Part shown: positions 23,375 through 32,170 of the stretch, piece by piece
Layout of the letters: every line of letters begins with the position of its first letter
How positions within the stretch are numbered: the stretch's first letter is position 1
Source of the DNA: GCA-2718035 sp964435285
GTDB taxonomy: Bacteria; Bacteroidota; Bacteroidia; Flavobacteriales; TMED113
Direction of reading: 5' to 3'
DNA: 32,170 nucleotides
Assembly: GCA_964435285.1 (NCBI GenBank)
Contig: CAYSYA010000013.1
Span: 1-32,170 of the forward strand
Notes under the pieces: model-generated
What the model was told of the DNA's origin: nothing
Databases searched by the model: none
What the model saw: the letters and a program-made list of their open reading frames with translations, nothing else
Program-made: the position numbers and the translations under genes

Positions 23375-25458
23375 TATTTAAAATTATATAGAATAAAACC
23401 CATTACATCAGCAGCTTCATCTATTCTTTTACTTATTGGAGTTCCCGCTCCATGTCCAGCATTTATTTCGATTCTAATTAATGTTGGATTTAATCCTGAT
23501 TGTTTGCTTTGTAATTGTGCTGCAAATTTAAAACTATGAGCAGGAACAACTCTGTCATCATGATCACCTGTTAAAATTAAAGTAGCGGGATATTCTATAC
23601 CTTTTTTTACATTATGAACAGGGGAGTATTTATATAAATATTCAAACATTTCCTTGCTTTGTGCTGAGGTTCCATAATCATATGCCCAACCTGCTCCTGA
23701 TGTAAATGTGTGATATCTCAGCATATCTAGAACACCAACTGCTGGAAGAGCAACTTTGAATAGATCAGGTCGTTGAGTCATACATGCCCCAACTAAAAGC
23801 CCTCCATTTGATCTTCCGCTTATTGCTAAATATTTTGAGCTTGTATATTTTTTTTCAATTAGAAATTCAGCCGCTGCGATAAAATCATCGAAGACATTTT
23901 GTTTTTTCATTCTTGTTCCTGAATCGTGCCATTCTTTTCCATATTCACCACCGCCTCTAAGATTAGCTACTGCATAAATACCTCCATTCTCTAACCAAAC
24001 AGCATTTGAAACAGAAAAAGAAGGTTTTAATGAAATATTGAATCCTCCGTAGCCATATAAAATAGTAGGGTTTTCTCCATTTAACTTAGTGTCTTTTTTA
24101 TACATTATACTTATAGGAACTTTTGTTCCATCTTTAGAAGTATAAAAATGTTGTTCTGAAATAAAATCATTTGAATTAAAATCAATATTTGGTGACCAAT
24201 ATAACTGAGACTCACCTGTTTCTACATTATATTTAAAGGAGGACCTAGGAGTTATATAGTTACTGAAATTATAAAATATTTCTTTTTGATTTTCTTTTCC
24301 TGAAAATCCACTAACATTTCCTTTTCCAGAAAAAGAAACTTCTCTTATTAACTTTCCGTCAAAATTATATTGAAATATTTTTGAGTTAGCGTCAATAAAA
24401 TATTTTGCAAAAAAATAACCCCCTCCTTTAGAAATATTTAAAACACTATTTGTTTCAGGGATAAAATCTTTCCAATTTTTGATTTTTGGTTTATTTGCGT
24501 CTACTACAACAATTTTTTTATTTGGAGCGTTTAGGTTTGTAGATATGAATAATTTACTTTTAATATTATGAACAATGTAGCTATTGCTTTCAAAATTATT
24601 AGTTATTTGGATTAGTTTAGATTTCTTTTTCTTAATATTTTTTATAAATAAATTATTTCCTGACGTTTCTTTCGATGCGCTAATTACTAAATAACATTGG
24701 TCTTTAGTTACGTATCCACTAACGTATCTATATTTATTTTCATTACCAAAAATGATTTTGTCATTTTTTTGTAAAGAATTTAACTTATGGTAATATAATA
24801 TATGTCTATCAGTCTTATCTGATAGGGCTGACTTTTTAGGTTTTTTATAAGAAGAATAGTAAAATCCTTCGTTTTTATACCAACTAATTCCCGAAAATTT
24901 TATGTCTAATAAAGTATCTCCAATTACCGTTTTAGTTTCTGTATCCATAATAACAACTTTTCTCCAATCAGATCCGCCTTCAGAAATTGAATATGCTAAT
25001 AAACTTCCATCTTCAGAAAAATATGTTCCTGCTAATGAAATTGTACCATCATCAGAAAATTTATTAGGATCGATAAATACTTCTTCTTTTTCTTCATTTT
25101 TTTTTCGGTATAATACATATTGATTTTGTAAGCCATCATTCTTATAATAATATGTGTAATCTCCCTCTTTAAACGGAGTTCCAATTTTTTCATAGTTCCA
25201 TAATTCTTTTAATCTATTTTTGAAAAAATCTCTTTCAGGAATTTGTTCTAAATAGGAAAAAGTTAGTTTATTTTGTTCCTTAATCCAGTCTTTAACTTTT
25301 GGTGATTTGTCATCTTCTAGCCATCTATATGGGTCATCTACTTCTGTTCCAAAATAGACATCTTTAATAATTTCCATTTGTGTATTTGGGTATGTAACTT
25401 GACTATGACTATTAAATATGGAAATTATTGAAATTAATATTGTTAGCTTTAATTTCAT
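23371..25458 (-). CDS. Prolyl oligopeptidase family serine peptidase (S9)
   Basis: 695 residues. Exported (signal peptide to about residue 20, ending NSHSQ), then the S9A N-terminal segment VDDPYRWLEDDKSPKVKDWI, a beta-propeller and a C-terminal alpha/beta hydrolase. The catalytic Ser is Ser550 in SGRSNGGLLVGA. The Asp lies in TGDHDDRVVPAHSF (from residue 630), and the His is His669 in NAGHGAG. It cleaves short peptides after proline, probably in the periplasm. It is the last gene of a leftward run, 17 bp after the YqhA-like gene. Complete and typical in length. Confidence 0.95.
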   Translation of the reverse strand: MKLKLTILISIISIFNSHSQVTYPNTQMEIIKDVYFGTEVDDPYRWLEDDKSPKVKDWIKEQNKLTFSYLEQIPERDFFKNRLKELWNYEKIGTPFKEGDYTYYYKNDGLQNQYVLYRKKNEEKEEVFIDPNKFSDDGTISLAGTYFSEDGSLLAYSISEGGSDWRKVVIMDTETKTVIGDTLLDIKFSGISWYKNEGFYYSSYKKPKKSALSDKTDRHILYYHKLNSLQKNDKIIFGNENKYRYVSGYVTKDQCYLVISASKETSGNNLFIKNIKKKKSKLIQITNNFESNSYIVHNIKSKLFISTNLNAPNKKIVVVDANKPKIKNWKDFIPETNSVLNISKGGGYFFAKYFIDANSKIFQYNFDGKLIREVSFSGKGNVSGFSGKENQKEIFYNFSNYITPRSSFKYNVETGESQLYWSPNIDFNSNDFISEQHFYTSKDGTKVPISIMYKKDTKLNGENPTILYGYGGFNISLKPSFSVSNAVWLENGGIYAVANLRGGGEYGKEWHDSGTRMKKQNVFDDFIAAAEFLIEKKYTSSKYLAISGRSNGGLLVGACMTQRPDLFKVALPAVGVLDMLRYHTFTSGAGWAYDYGTSAQSKEMFEYLYKYSPVHNVKKGIEYPATLILTGDHDDRVVPAHSFKFAAQLQSKQSGLNPTLIRIEINAGHGAGTPISKRIDEAADVMGFILYNFKY

Positions 25459-25475
25459 AACACAGATTTTTAAAA

Positions 25476-25973
25476 TTATTTTCTATTAATAAGGTAATAT
25501 CCGATACAAATTGATAAAATAGAAATACTAAATAATAGAAGATCATTTGGAGTTGTAAAGTTATGTGACAATTTTAAAACTTTTTCAAAAAATTTAACAA
25601 TCAAAACGATTATAATCACTTTAATAATTTTATTTTTTAACTGATCTAAATTATTTATCTTAAGAGTAGATTCTGCGAATTTTCCTCTAGCAAAGTCAAT
25701 TTCACTAATAAATAATTCATAAACACCAAAACCAAAAATTAATAAAACTATTCCAATTAAAAATAAATCAATTGATGAAATGATTTTAAATAATAAATCA
25801 TTATTGTTAACTATATCAGCATTAAATAAAGGATTATTTAATGTTGTAGCTTGAATAATTTCCCAGCCTCCAATTAGAAATAAAGAAATTGATGATAAAA
25901 TAGATAAAATAACTGCTATAATTACAATGAATCTTGTACTCCAAAGTAGTTTTTCAAATTTATGCTCAAACAT
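25476..25973 (-). CDS. YqhA-family (UPF0114) inner-membrane protein
   Basis: 165 residues from the ATG at 25973. A TTG 15 bp upstream lies inside the promoter element and is rejected. FEHKFEKLLWSTRFIVIIAVI at the start and the central LFKIISSIDLFLIGIVLLIFGFGVYELF are typical of the UPF0114 family, which has about four membrane segments and no firm function. The ending LLLFSISILSICIGYYLINRK supplies the last helix. It has its own TATATTTG element, so it may be transcribed apart from the hupE-like gene upstream and together with the S9 peptidase gene. Confidence 0.85.
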   Translation of the reverse strand: MFEHKFEKLLWSTRFIVIIAVILSILSSISLFLIGGWEIIQATTLNNPLFNADIVNNNDLLFKIISSIDLFLIGIVLLIFGFGVYELFISEIDFARGKFAESTLKINNLDQLKNKIIKVIIIVLIVKFFEKVLKLSHNFTTPNDLLLFSISILSICIGYYLINRK

Positions 25974-25985
25974 TTTTTTTTTTTT

Positions 25986-25993
25986 CAAATATA
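25986..25993 (-). promoter_or_regulatory. -7 promoter element of the yqhA-like gene
   Basis: TATATTTG on the minus strand, then twelve A bases to the ATG at 25973. This is the same element and the same 12-nt spacing as at typA. It supports the ATG over the upstream TTG. Confidence 0.5.
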
Positions 25994-26041
25994 TAAAACT
26001 ATCATAAATTCAATTTGGTAGAATTGGATTTTTATATAAAA

Positions 26042-26797
26042 CTATAGTAAAGAATAGACTCTTTCGATAAACCAATATGCGCCAATTAAACTTATTAATA
26101 CTGAAATAGGTATTCTTATATTTTTATTTTTCGAATTAGTTCTTAAAATTACATTTACTATAAAAAATGCAATAATTAATACAGTGAGCTGACCTATTTC
26201 CACGCCAATATTAAAGGCTAACAACAATGAGATGAAATTTTCTTTTGGTAATCCGTAATAATTTAGAACAGATGCAAATCCTAATCCATGAAGTAATCCA
26301 AATAAGAAAATTAGTAATGGCCTCCACTTATTAGGTTGGTTAAATAAAAAATTTTCTACTGCAACCCATACAATTGATAGTGCTATGAGAGGTTCAACAA
26401 CAGAGGCAGGTATTTGAATCAAACCTTGTCCAGCTAGTATTAAGGTTATACTATGAGCGGCTGTGAAGGCAGTAACATGAATTAATAAAGATCGAAATTT
26501 AATACAAGAAAAAAAAAGTCCTAAAACAAACAAAATATGATCTAATCCTTTTGGTAAAATATGTTCAAATCCTGATTTAGTGAATATAAAAAACTTTTTA
26601 TGCATTGGCATTGCTTTAAGTCTTCTAATTCGTAGTCTTTTTAAAGCAGAATTATATTCTTCTTGTATTTGTTCATTTTCAAAGGTTAATATTCCTTGTT
26701 CTATTTCTGAAATAATAAAATTTTCAGGGTTGTGTGAATATGAGTTGAAACAAAAAAATAATAAAATATTGATTAGAGTTATGTTAAAAATATTCAT
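26042..26797 (-). CDS. HupE/UreJ-family membrane protein
   Basis: 251 residues. The N-terminus is a signal peptide (to about residue 22) with a short periplasmic part. Six membrane segments follow, carrying the HupE/UreJ_2 blocks GLDHILFVLGLFF, VTAFTAAHSITLILAG, EPLIALSIVWVAVEN, FGLLHGLGFA and LLAFNIGVEIGQL. The conserved His/Asp/Glu residues in these helices are thought to pass Ni or Co ions in HupE relatives. No hydrogenase or urease gene is nearby. The neighbours are an M3 peptidase (18 bp upstream) and, beyond it, a TonB receptor with a cobalamin/metal-type binding protein, so a role in Co or Ni uptake is a reasonable inference. Confidence 0.82.
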   Translation of the reverse strand: MNIFNITLINILLFFCFNSYSHNPENFIISEIEQGILTFENEQIQEEYNSALKRLRIRRLKAMPMHKKFFIFTKSGFEHILPKGLDHILFVLGLFFSCIKFRSLLIHVTAFTAAHSITLILAGQGLIQIPASVVEPLIALSIVWVAVENFLFNQPNKWRPLLIFLFGLLHGLGFASVLNYYGLPKENFISLLLAFNIGVEIGQLTVLIIAFFIVNVILRTNSKNKNIRIPISVLISLIGAYWFIERVYSLL

Positions 26798-26815
26798 AAC
26801 TAATGAAAATATCCA

Positions 26816-28966
26816 TTATTTATCTAGTCCTCTTACTCTTAAAAGAGGTTCTATCATAGGTTTCTTTCCTCTAAATTTCACATATAAATCCATGGCCTCT
26901 TCAGTAGATCCTTTTTCATATACATGAGTTCTTAGTTTGTTTGCTAAATCTTTATCAAATACATTTCCTGTTTCTTTGAAAGCTTCAAATCCATCAGAAT
27001 CTAATACTGCTGAATGCACATAACTATAATATCCAGATGAATATCCTCCAGAAAAAATGTGTGCAAAATATGTGCTTCTATACCTGGGGGCTATTTCATT
27101 AATTAAACCATATTTTTTCATTGACTCACTTTCAAATTTATTAGCATCTTTCAAATCTTCATCAGAGGAAATTGTATGCCAATCCATATCTAATAAGGAA
27201 GCAGCAAGATATTCCGTATTAATAAATCCTTGATTAAACTTAGAGGCATTTAATAATTTATTTATTAAATCATCAGGGATAGTTTCCCCTGTTTCATGGT
27301 GAATTGCAAATGTTTTTAAAACTTCAGGTTCACTTGCCCAATGTTCAAGTATTTGAGCAGGAAATTCTGTAAAGTCTCTTGGTCCAGATGTACCAGACAT
27401 ACTACCATAAGTCACGTTTGTTAAAATTCCATGCATAGCATGTCCAAATTCATGAAATAAGGTGATTAAATTTTCAAAGCTTAATAGTGAAGGGGAATCA
27501 CCAACGGGTGCAGGGAAGTTACATACATTAACAACTACTGGTCTTTCTCTTCCTTCTAGATTTGATTGCCCTTTAAAGCTACTCATCCACGCTCCTCCTC
27601 TTTTATTTGATCTTACAAAATAATCCCCAATAAAAATTCCTAAATGACTTCCATCTTCATCTTCAACCTTCCATATCCTAGCATCAGGGTGGTACATGTC
27701 AACATCATAAATTTCGGTAAATTTAATACCCCATAATTTATTCGTAGTATTAAATACTCCCTGCAATGCATTATCAAGAGATAAATATGGCTTTATTAAA
27801 GATTCATCTAAGTCATATTTTTCTTTTCTAACTTTTTCAGAGTATTGCCACCAGTCCCAAGCAGCTATTTTGAAATCTTTACCCTCAGCAACTACAACTT
27901 CTTGCATATCAATTACTTCTTTTTTTGCTCTGTCCAAAGCAGGCTCCCACAGTTTGATTAGTAAGTCATAGACTTCTTGAGGTGATTTTAGCATTCTTTC
28001 CTCAAGAACAAAATGTGCATGAGATTCGTAACCCATTAGTTTTGCTCTTTCAGCACGTAATTTTGCTATTTGGGCTGTTATTGTCTTATTATCTGTTTCA
28101 TTATTATTATCACCCCTCATTATGTAAGATTTATATAATATTTCTCTTAAATCACGTCTACTAGATTCAGTTAAAAAAGGATACATACTAGTTCTATGAG
28201 GAGTAAATAGATATTTTTCTTTGTATTTGTTTTTCTCATCATCTGTCTCAGCTTTATTCATTTTTTGAGATGCAGCTTCAGCAGCCGCAGCAATAACCGA
28301 TTCAGAAAGGCCGTCAAGGTCTTTTTTTTCTAAAATAAGTTCAAAACCATTTGTTTCTGCTAATAGATTTTGTCCAAATTTAGTAGTGAGTTCTGATATC
28401 TTAGAATTAATGGTAGTGATTTGTTCTTTTTGTTCTTTGTTTAATAGAGCACCACTTCTAACAAATTGTTTTCTTGTATCATCTAATAATTTTTTTTGTT
28501 CATTTGTTAAGTTTAAAATATTTTTTTCTTTCCATATTTCTTCAACTCTTAGGAATAAACCTTCATTTAATGAAATTTTATCGTAGTGGGCTGATAGTAA
28601 CGGACTGAGTTCCCTCTGAAGTTCTTGTAGTTTAGGATTGGTATTAGAACTCGCTAAATTTGAGAAAACACGTTGTACTTTAGTTAATAACTTTCCTGTT
28701 CTTTCAAGTGCTTCAATTGTATTTTCAAACGTTGGTTTCTCTTTATTATTTACTATAATGTCAATTTCATCCATATTTTCTTTCATTCCTTTTTCAAATG
28801 CAGGCATGTAGTGTTCGTCTTTGATTAAGTTGAAAGGAGGGACACCAAAAGGGGTGTTCCATTCTTGAAAGAACGGATTTTCAATTGAATTAATAGTTGA
28901 TTGAGTTTTTTTATTTTGACATGAAAATAAAATAAAAATAAAAGAAAGATAGAATAGATTTTTCAT
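26816..28966 (-). CDS. M3-family zinc metallopeptidase lipoprotein (peptidyl-dipeptidase-like)
   Basis: 716 residues. Lipobox FILFSC with Cys16, without acidic residues after it, so it probably stays periplasmic. The zinc site is HEFGH at 505-509, with the third ligand Glu534 in RDFTEFPAQILEHW. Other family blocks are NPFFQEWNTPFGVPPFNLI at the N-terminus and FAHIFSGGYSSGYYSYVHS near residue 638. Length and N-terminus fit Dcp (peptidyl-dipeptidase), which releases C-terminal dipeptides. Oligopeptidase A is the alternative, but that enzyme is cytoplasmic. The binding-protein gene ends 27 bp upstream, and the HupE-like gene follows after 18 bp. Confidence 0.93.
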   Translation of the reverse strand: MKNLFYLSFIFILFSCQNKKTQSTINSIENPFFQEWNTPFGVPPFNLIKDEHYMPAFEKGMKENMDEIDIIVNNKEKPTFENTIEALERTGKLLTKVQRVFSNLASSNTNPKLQELQRELSPLLSAHYDKISLNEGLFLRVEEIWKEKNILNLTNEQKKLLDDTRKQFVRSGALLNKEQKEQITTINSKISELTTKFGQNLLAETNGFELILEKKDLDGLSESVIAAAAEAASQKMNKAETDDEKNKYKEKYLFTPHRTSMYPFLTESSRRDLREILYKSYIMRGDNNNETDNKTITAQIAKLRAERAKLMGYESHAHFVLEERMLKSPQEVYDLLIKLWEPALDRAKKEVIDMQEVVVAEGKDFKIAAWDWWQYSEKVRKEKYDLDESLIKPYLSLDNALQGVFNTTNKLWGIKFTEIYDVDMYHPDARIWKVEDEDGSHLGIFIGDYFVRSNKRGGAWMSSFKGQSNLEGRERPVVVNVCNFPAPVGDSPSLLSFENLITLFHEFGHAMHGILTNVTYGSMSGTSGPRDFTEFPAQILEHWASEPEVLKTFAIHHETGETIPDDLINKLLNASKFNQGFINTEYLAASLLDMDWHTISSDEDLKDANKFESESMKKYGLINEIAPRYRSTYFAHIFSGGYSSGYYSYVHSAVLDSDGFEAFKETGNVFDKDLANKLRTHVYEKGSTEEAMDLYVKFRGKKPMIEPLLRVRGLDK

Positions 28967-28993
28967 GATTAAATTTTTATTAAATATAATAAT

Positions 28994-29806
28994 TTAAATG
29001 TTATAGTTTTTATACCAATTTTTAATGATTTTGTTAATAATCATTAATCCATCAGTTAGTGCGGCAGGGCCCGGTTGTAAAATTATACTAGAATCTATCT
29101 CATGAATTTCATTATTTCTAATTGCTTCAATTGAATTCCAATTTTTTCTGCTTAACATTTTTTCTTTTTTGAATTTTTTTCCACACCATGATACAAAAAT
29201 TATATCTGGATTGTAATTTAAAATTTCATTATCATTTTTTATGATTCTATCTTTTGCTAATGATTTAGAATTTTTTGATTCATATAAATTTTTTCCACCA
29301 CATATCTCAATTATTTCAGTTACCCATTTTATACTTGTTATTAGTGGATTAAACCATTCTTCAAAATAAACTTTAGGTTTATATTTCATTTTGGAACTAC
29401 TTAATTTAATTTCTTTAATATTTTTTTCAATATCACTTATAATTTTTAGAGACTTTGAATGTTTTCCTACCAATAGACCTATTTGACTTATCATTATTTT
29501 AATTCCTTTAACACTTCTGTAGTTGTTTATCCAAACTGTTACCCCACTTTTTATAAGTTTATGAGCAATTTCTGCTTGAATGTCAGAATAACCAATAACC
29601 AGGTCAGGTTTTAAGTCTATTATTTTATCAATATTTGCATTGATAAATGAACAAACAACTTTTTTTTCTTCTCTGGCTCTTTTAGGTCTTACAGCATAGT
29701 TTGATATTCCAACAATTCTTTTTTCTTCACCTAGTAAGTAAATTGTTTCTGTACACTCCTCAGTTAAACAGATAATTTTATTTGGATAACTATCTTGAAT
29801 ATTCAT
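28994..29806 (-). CDS. BtuF-like substrate-binding protein without signal peptide
   Basis: 270 residues. Type III periplasmic-binding-protein fold (BtuF/FecB, PF01497-like): IICLTEECTETIYLLGEEKRIVG at the start, then DKIIDLKPDLVIGYSD (about 60-75), a long linking helix (about 109-125), and WVTEIIEICGGKNLY in the second lobe, ending in PGPAALTDGLMIINKIIKNWY. The first residues, MNIQDSYPNK, contain no signal peptide and no in-frame upstream start exists, so the product should be cytoplasmic. Similar leaderless cobalamin-binding-type proteins are known in several phyla. No ABC permease or ATPase is nearby. It lies 23 bp downstream of the TonB receptor and is cotranscribed with it, so both probably handle the same ligand (cobalamin, heme or iron chelate). 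Confidence 0.85.
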   Translation of the reverse strand: MNIQDSYPNKIICLTEECTETIYLLGEEKRIVGISNYAVRPKRAREEKKVVCSFINANIDKIIDLKPDLVIGYSDIQAEIAHKLIKSGVTVWINNYRSVKGIKIMISQIGLLVGKHSKSLKIISDIEKNIKEIKLSSSKMKYKPKVYFEEWFNPLITSIKWVTEIIEICGGKNLYESKNSKSLAKDRIIKNDNEILNYNPDIIFVSWCGKKFKKEKMLSRKNWNSIEAIRNNEIHEIDSSIILQPGPAALTDGLMIINKIIKNWYKNYNI

Positions 29807-29829
29807 TTAATTAAAATATTTAAAAAAAA

Positions 29830-32124
29830 TTATAATGACTTCATATTTAAACCAAAATAAATTTGTCTTGGATAACTTGGGCCATATATAAAGTTACTAT
29901 CTCTATTTTTTGTTGAATCAAAGTTATTTTGATAATCATTAGTTAAGTTTTTAACGCCTATGCTTAATTCAAGTTTTGAGTCTAATTTTTTAATTTTTTT
30001 TATGTAAGTAATTTTAATCCCTAGAACATTAAACATCTCAGATGTAACGTATTCATCTTCTGTTTGATTTGGTGATCCTGCTAGATGAACTAAATTCATT
30101 CTTCCTGTGTGAATAAAGTTAGTCATAAGATTAATTTTTTCGTTTAAATAGTAATCAAAAGTTGCATAACCATACATTTTTGGAGTTCTTAAAAATTCTT
30201 TTTTTGGTTCTAAGTTTACAGAGTAATTAATAGCATCATCAAATTCAGATCTCTGATAAGTTAGCCCAGATTCAAATTGTATTTTATTGTTTAGATTTGT
30301 TCTTAGTTCTAAATTTAATCCTTTTACAGTAGCACCGTCTCCATTTCTTTTTACATATATTTCTCCGGATTCATCCAATCCAATAGGATCGAGATAAAAA
30401 ACATTTTGTAATCTGGTATAAAAACTTTCAATTGTAAATCCAAAATAATTTTCTTTTGTAGATTTATTAAAGTTTAATGAACTACTTAAACTATTTGATT
30501 TTTCTTCTTTTAAATTATTTGCTAATTGAATCGTTGAAATTCCCCCGCCTGAAAATGCAATGTGAAGATCAGTGTCAAATGCTTGAGGAGCTCTGAATCC
30601 TTTACTATATGTTGTTCTTAGTTGAAAGTTTTTATTTAATTTATAAAGTAAAGAAGATCTAGGGCTAATTATGATGCTATTGATTAATGAATTTTTATCT
30701 ACTCTAATTCCACTTAAAAAATTAAAATTTTTATGTAAAGTCCAATCAGATTGGAGATATGCCCCAAGGTTATTGACTTTTTGTTGAATTAAATAATTAT
30801 ATGATTTTATTTCATCAAATACATCGTCCATCATGTATTCAAAACCAGTGCTAATCATATTTGAACCAAATATGTAATCCATTTCGTGGTTTAATTGTAT
30901 TCCTCCTTGGAAAGTTGAGTTATTTGATTTTCCGTAAGGAGGATTAGAAAGAAATATTAAATCGTTAAAAGATCCAATTTCTGGTCTTATTCCTGTATAG
31001 TGTTCTCTTTTTGTTTGTTGTATTGCTAAGTATGAAATGAAATTAGAGTTCTTATTAAAATCAATTTGATAATTTATATCACCAAAAAGAATATTTTGAA
31101 TTCTCTCTTCAGATTGCATATTAAGATGAGGGGGTTGCTCAATCATTTCTCCTCCGTATCTATATTCATAAATACTTCCTGTATGAATTTTGATTTGCTT
31201 ATGCTCTGAAATTTTATAAAAAAGATTAATTCCAAATGTTTTGTTTTGCAAATAAGGAATTTCAGAAAAATTATCACCGTTATGATCGTAAGTTGTTCTT
31301 GTTCTTTGATTTAAAAAAAATGTAATTCCACTATTCATTTTTTCAGAAACAACGGAAGAATTAGCTTGGAAATTCATATCGTTGGATTCTGTGTTAATAG
31401 CTGATAGATTATAACCAAATTGATAACTGTTTTTAGATGGATTTTTTGTTATTATATTAACAGTTCCGCCAATGGCTGAGGAGCCAAAAATAGAGCTTCC
31501 CCCTCCTTTTACAATCTCAATTCTATCAATCATATTAGATGGTATTTGCTCCAGTCCATAAAGACCAGCAAGGGGACTAAATGTAGCTCTGCCATTAATT
31601 AAAATCTGTGAATAACCTCCATCTAAACCATTTATTCTTAGTTGTGTATAATTACAAGTTTGGCAATCAGTTTCAACTCTTAAACCAGATTGGAAGTTCA
31701 ATCCTTCAGCTATATAACATGCTTGAAGGTTTTCTAATTTTTGGATATTAATTATATCAACTATAATAGGGGAGTCTATTATTTTTTTTGCAGTTCTAGT
31801 TCCACTAATAACAACTTGGTCTAAATTTTCGTTAAAAATTGATAACTCTACATCTAATATATTTACCCCTTTTTTTACCTTTAAATTTATTTCTTTCTCA
31901 ATCATTCCTATTTTAGAAACTAAAAGAATTTGATTGCCTAGTGGAACATTTTTTAGTTTAAATAATCCATTTTCATTTGATGTAGCTCCAATTTTTGTGC
32001 CTTTAATTAAAATATTTGCAAATGACACATTTTTTTTATTAGAAGTTATTGTTCCGGAGACATCTTGTGATTTACTTATTAAACCGACAAAAATTAAAAT
32101 TAATATTTGAATGATTTTTTTCAA
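29830..32124 (-). CDS. TonB-dependent outer-membrane receptor (BtuB/CirA-like)
   Basis: 764 residues, complete. Signal peptide (to about residue 19), a carboxypeptidase-D-regulatory-like domain (about 21-97), a TonB-box-like region (LDQVVISGTR, 101-110), a plug (about 112-226) with INGLDGGYSQILINGRATF, LEQIPSNMIDRIEIVKGGGSSIFGSSAIGG and VNIITKNP, then a 22-strand-type barrel ending YPRQIYFGLNMKSL. The plug has two cysteines in ETDCQTCNYTQ (C154, C157), probably a disulfide or a metal site. The family transports vitamin B12, heme or iron chelates; which of these cannot be told here. It is followed after 23 bp by a BtuF-like gene. The upstream region is lost in the T tract at the window edge. 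Confidence 0.92.
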   Translation of the reverse strand: MKKIIQILILIFVGLISKSQDVSGTITSNKKNVSFANILIKGTKIGATSNENGLFKLKNVPLGNQILLVSKIGMIEKEINLKVKKGVNILDVELSIFNENLDQVVISGTRTAKKIIDSPIIVDIINIQKLENLQACYIAEGLNFQSGLRVETDCQTCNYTQLRINGLDGGYSQILINGRATFSPLAGLYGLEQIPSNMIDRIEIVKGGGSSIFGSSAIGGTVNIITKNPSKNSYQFGYNLSAINTESNDMNFQANSSVVSEKMNSGITFFLNQRTRTTYDHNGDNFSEIPYLQNKTFGINLFYKISEHKQIKIHTGSIYEYRYGGEMIEQPPHLNMQSEERIQNILFGDINYQIDFNKNSNFISYLAIQQTKREHYTGIRPEIGSFNDLIFLSNPPYGKSNNSTFQGGIQLNHEMDYIFGSNMISTGFEYMMDDVFDEIKSYNYLIQQKVNNLGAYLQSDWTLHKNFNFLSGIRVDKNSLINSIIISPRSSLLYKLNKNFQLRTTYSKGFRAPQAFDTDLHIAFSGGGISTIQLANNLKEEKSNSLSSSLNFNKSTKENYFGFTIESFYTRLQNVFYLDPIGLDESGEIYVKRNGDGATVKGLNLELRTNLNNKIQFESGLTYQRSEFDDAINYSVNLEPKKEFLRTPKMYGYATFDYYLNEKINLMTNFIHTGRMNLVHLAGSPNQTEDEYVTSEMFNVLGIKITYIKKIKKLDSKLELSIGVKNLTNDYQNNFDSTKNRDSNFIYGPSYPRQIYFGLNMKSL

Positions 32125-32143
32125 TTTTAATACTTAGAAATTA

Positions 32144-32170
32144 TTTTTTTTTTTTTTTTTTTTTTTTTTT
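32144..32170. other. Terminal 27-base T homopolymer
   Basis: Every base from 32144 to the window end is T. A run this long exactly at the edge is most likely an assembly or sequencing artefact at a contig end, and it removes the promoter of the TonB receptor. Confidence 0.8.

Noticed and set aside
25974..25988. TTG start five codons upstream of the yqhA-like gene
   Set aside because: Same situation as typA: the TTG lies in the promoter element and the added residues are only lysines from the A tract.
32126..32143. Partial TTAGAA-like sequence upstream of the TonB receptor
   Set aside because: Poor match to the palindrome, and the surrounding sequence is lost in the T tract.

Overview
This is an AT-rich stretch of a marine-type flavobacterium (Bacteroidota). 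The evidence is the absence of Shine-Dalgarno sequences, TAnnTTTG promoter elements, a TonB receptor with an N-terminal carboxypeptidase-like domain, a type IX secretion tail, lipoproteins with acidic surface-export signals, and heme proteins of flavobacterial type. I saw no tRNA, rRNA, CRISPR array, insertion sequence or phage gene. The window ends in a pure T tract that looks like a contig edge.

Left part (about 0.1-3.1 kb): a long-chain flavodoxin is divergent from a glutaryl-CoA-dehydrogenase-like protein whose catalytic Glu is Gln. A conserved 77-residue protein, a periplasmic P19/Tp34-type metal-binding protein and a four-helix membrane protein follow.

Centre (3.1-14.0 kb): a complete set for protoheme synthesis from glutamyl-tRNA, in two divergent runs from a 241-bp control region. 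hemA-hemC-hemD run rightward. hemB-hemL-hemE-hemN-hemH-hemG and an AraC-type regulator run leftward with overlaps or very short gaps. HemA lacks most of its C-terminal dimerisation domain, and HemH carries a four-cysteine insert.

Accessory part (14.0-20.0 kb): two surface lipoproteins share an about 30-residue four-cysteine repeat, long Ser-Gly tracts and an NPxxF tail. They are interleaved with a UDP-sugar epimerase, a GtrA-type membrane protein, a GT-C-like membrane glycosyltransferase and a UDP-galactopyranose-mutase-like flavoprotein. I infer a glycan-building or protein-glycosylation cassette with its candidate surface substrates. This is the best candidate for an undescribed system here.

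Right part (20.1-32.1 kb): typA; a secreted beta-propeller-like protein with a CECC motif; an S9 prolyl oligopeptidase; a YqhA-type protein; a HupE/UreJ-type protein; an M3 metallopeptidase; and a TonB-dependent receptor with a substrate-binding protein that has no signal peptide.

A thread through the window is iron. Three near-identical 19-bp palindromes (ATTTAGAAT-N-ATT[AC]TAAAT), with the 7-1-7 form of Fur/PerR operators, lie in the divergent promoter regions of flavodoxin/acyl-CoA dehydrogenase, hemB/hemA and lipoprotein/epimerase. They suggest that the flavodoxin, heme and surface-glycan loci share one metal- or peroxide-responsive regulator.
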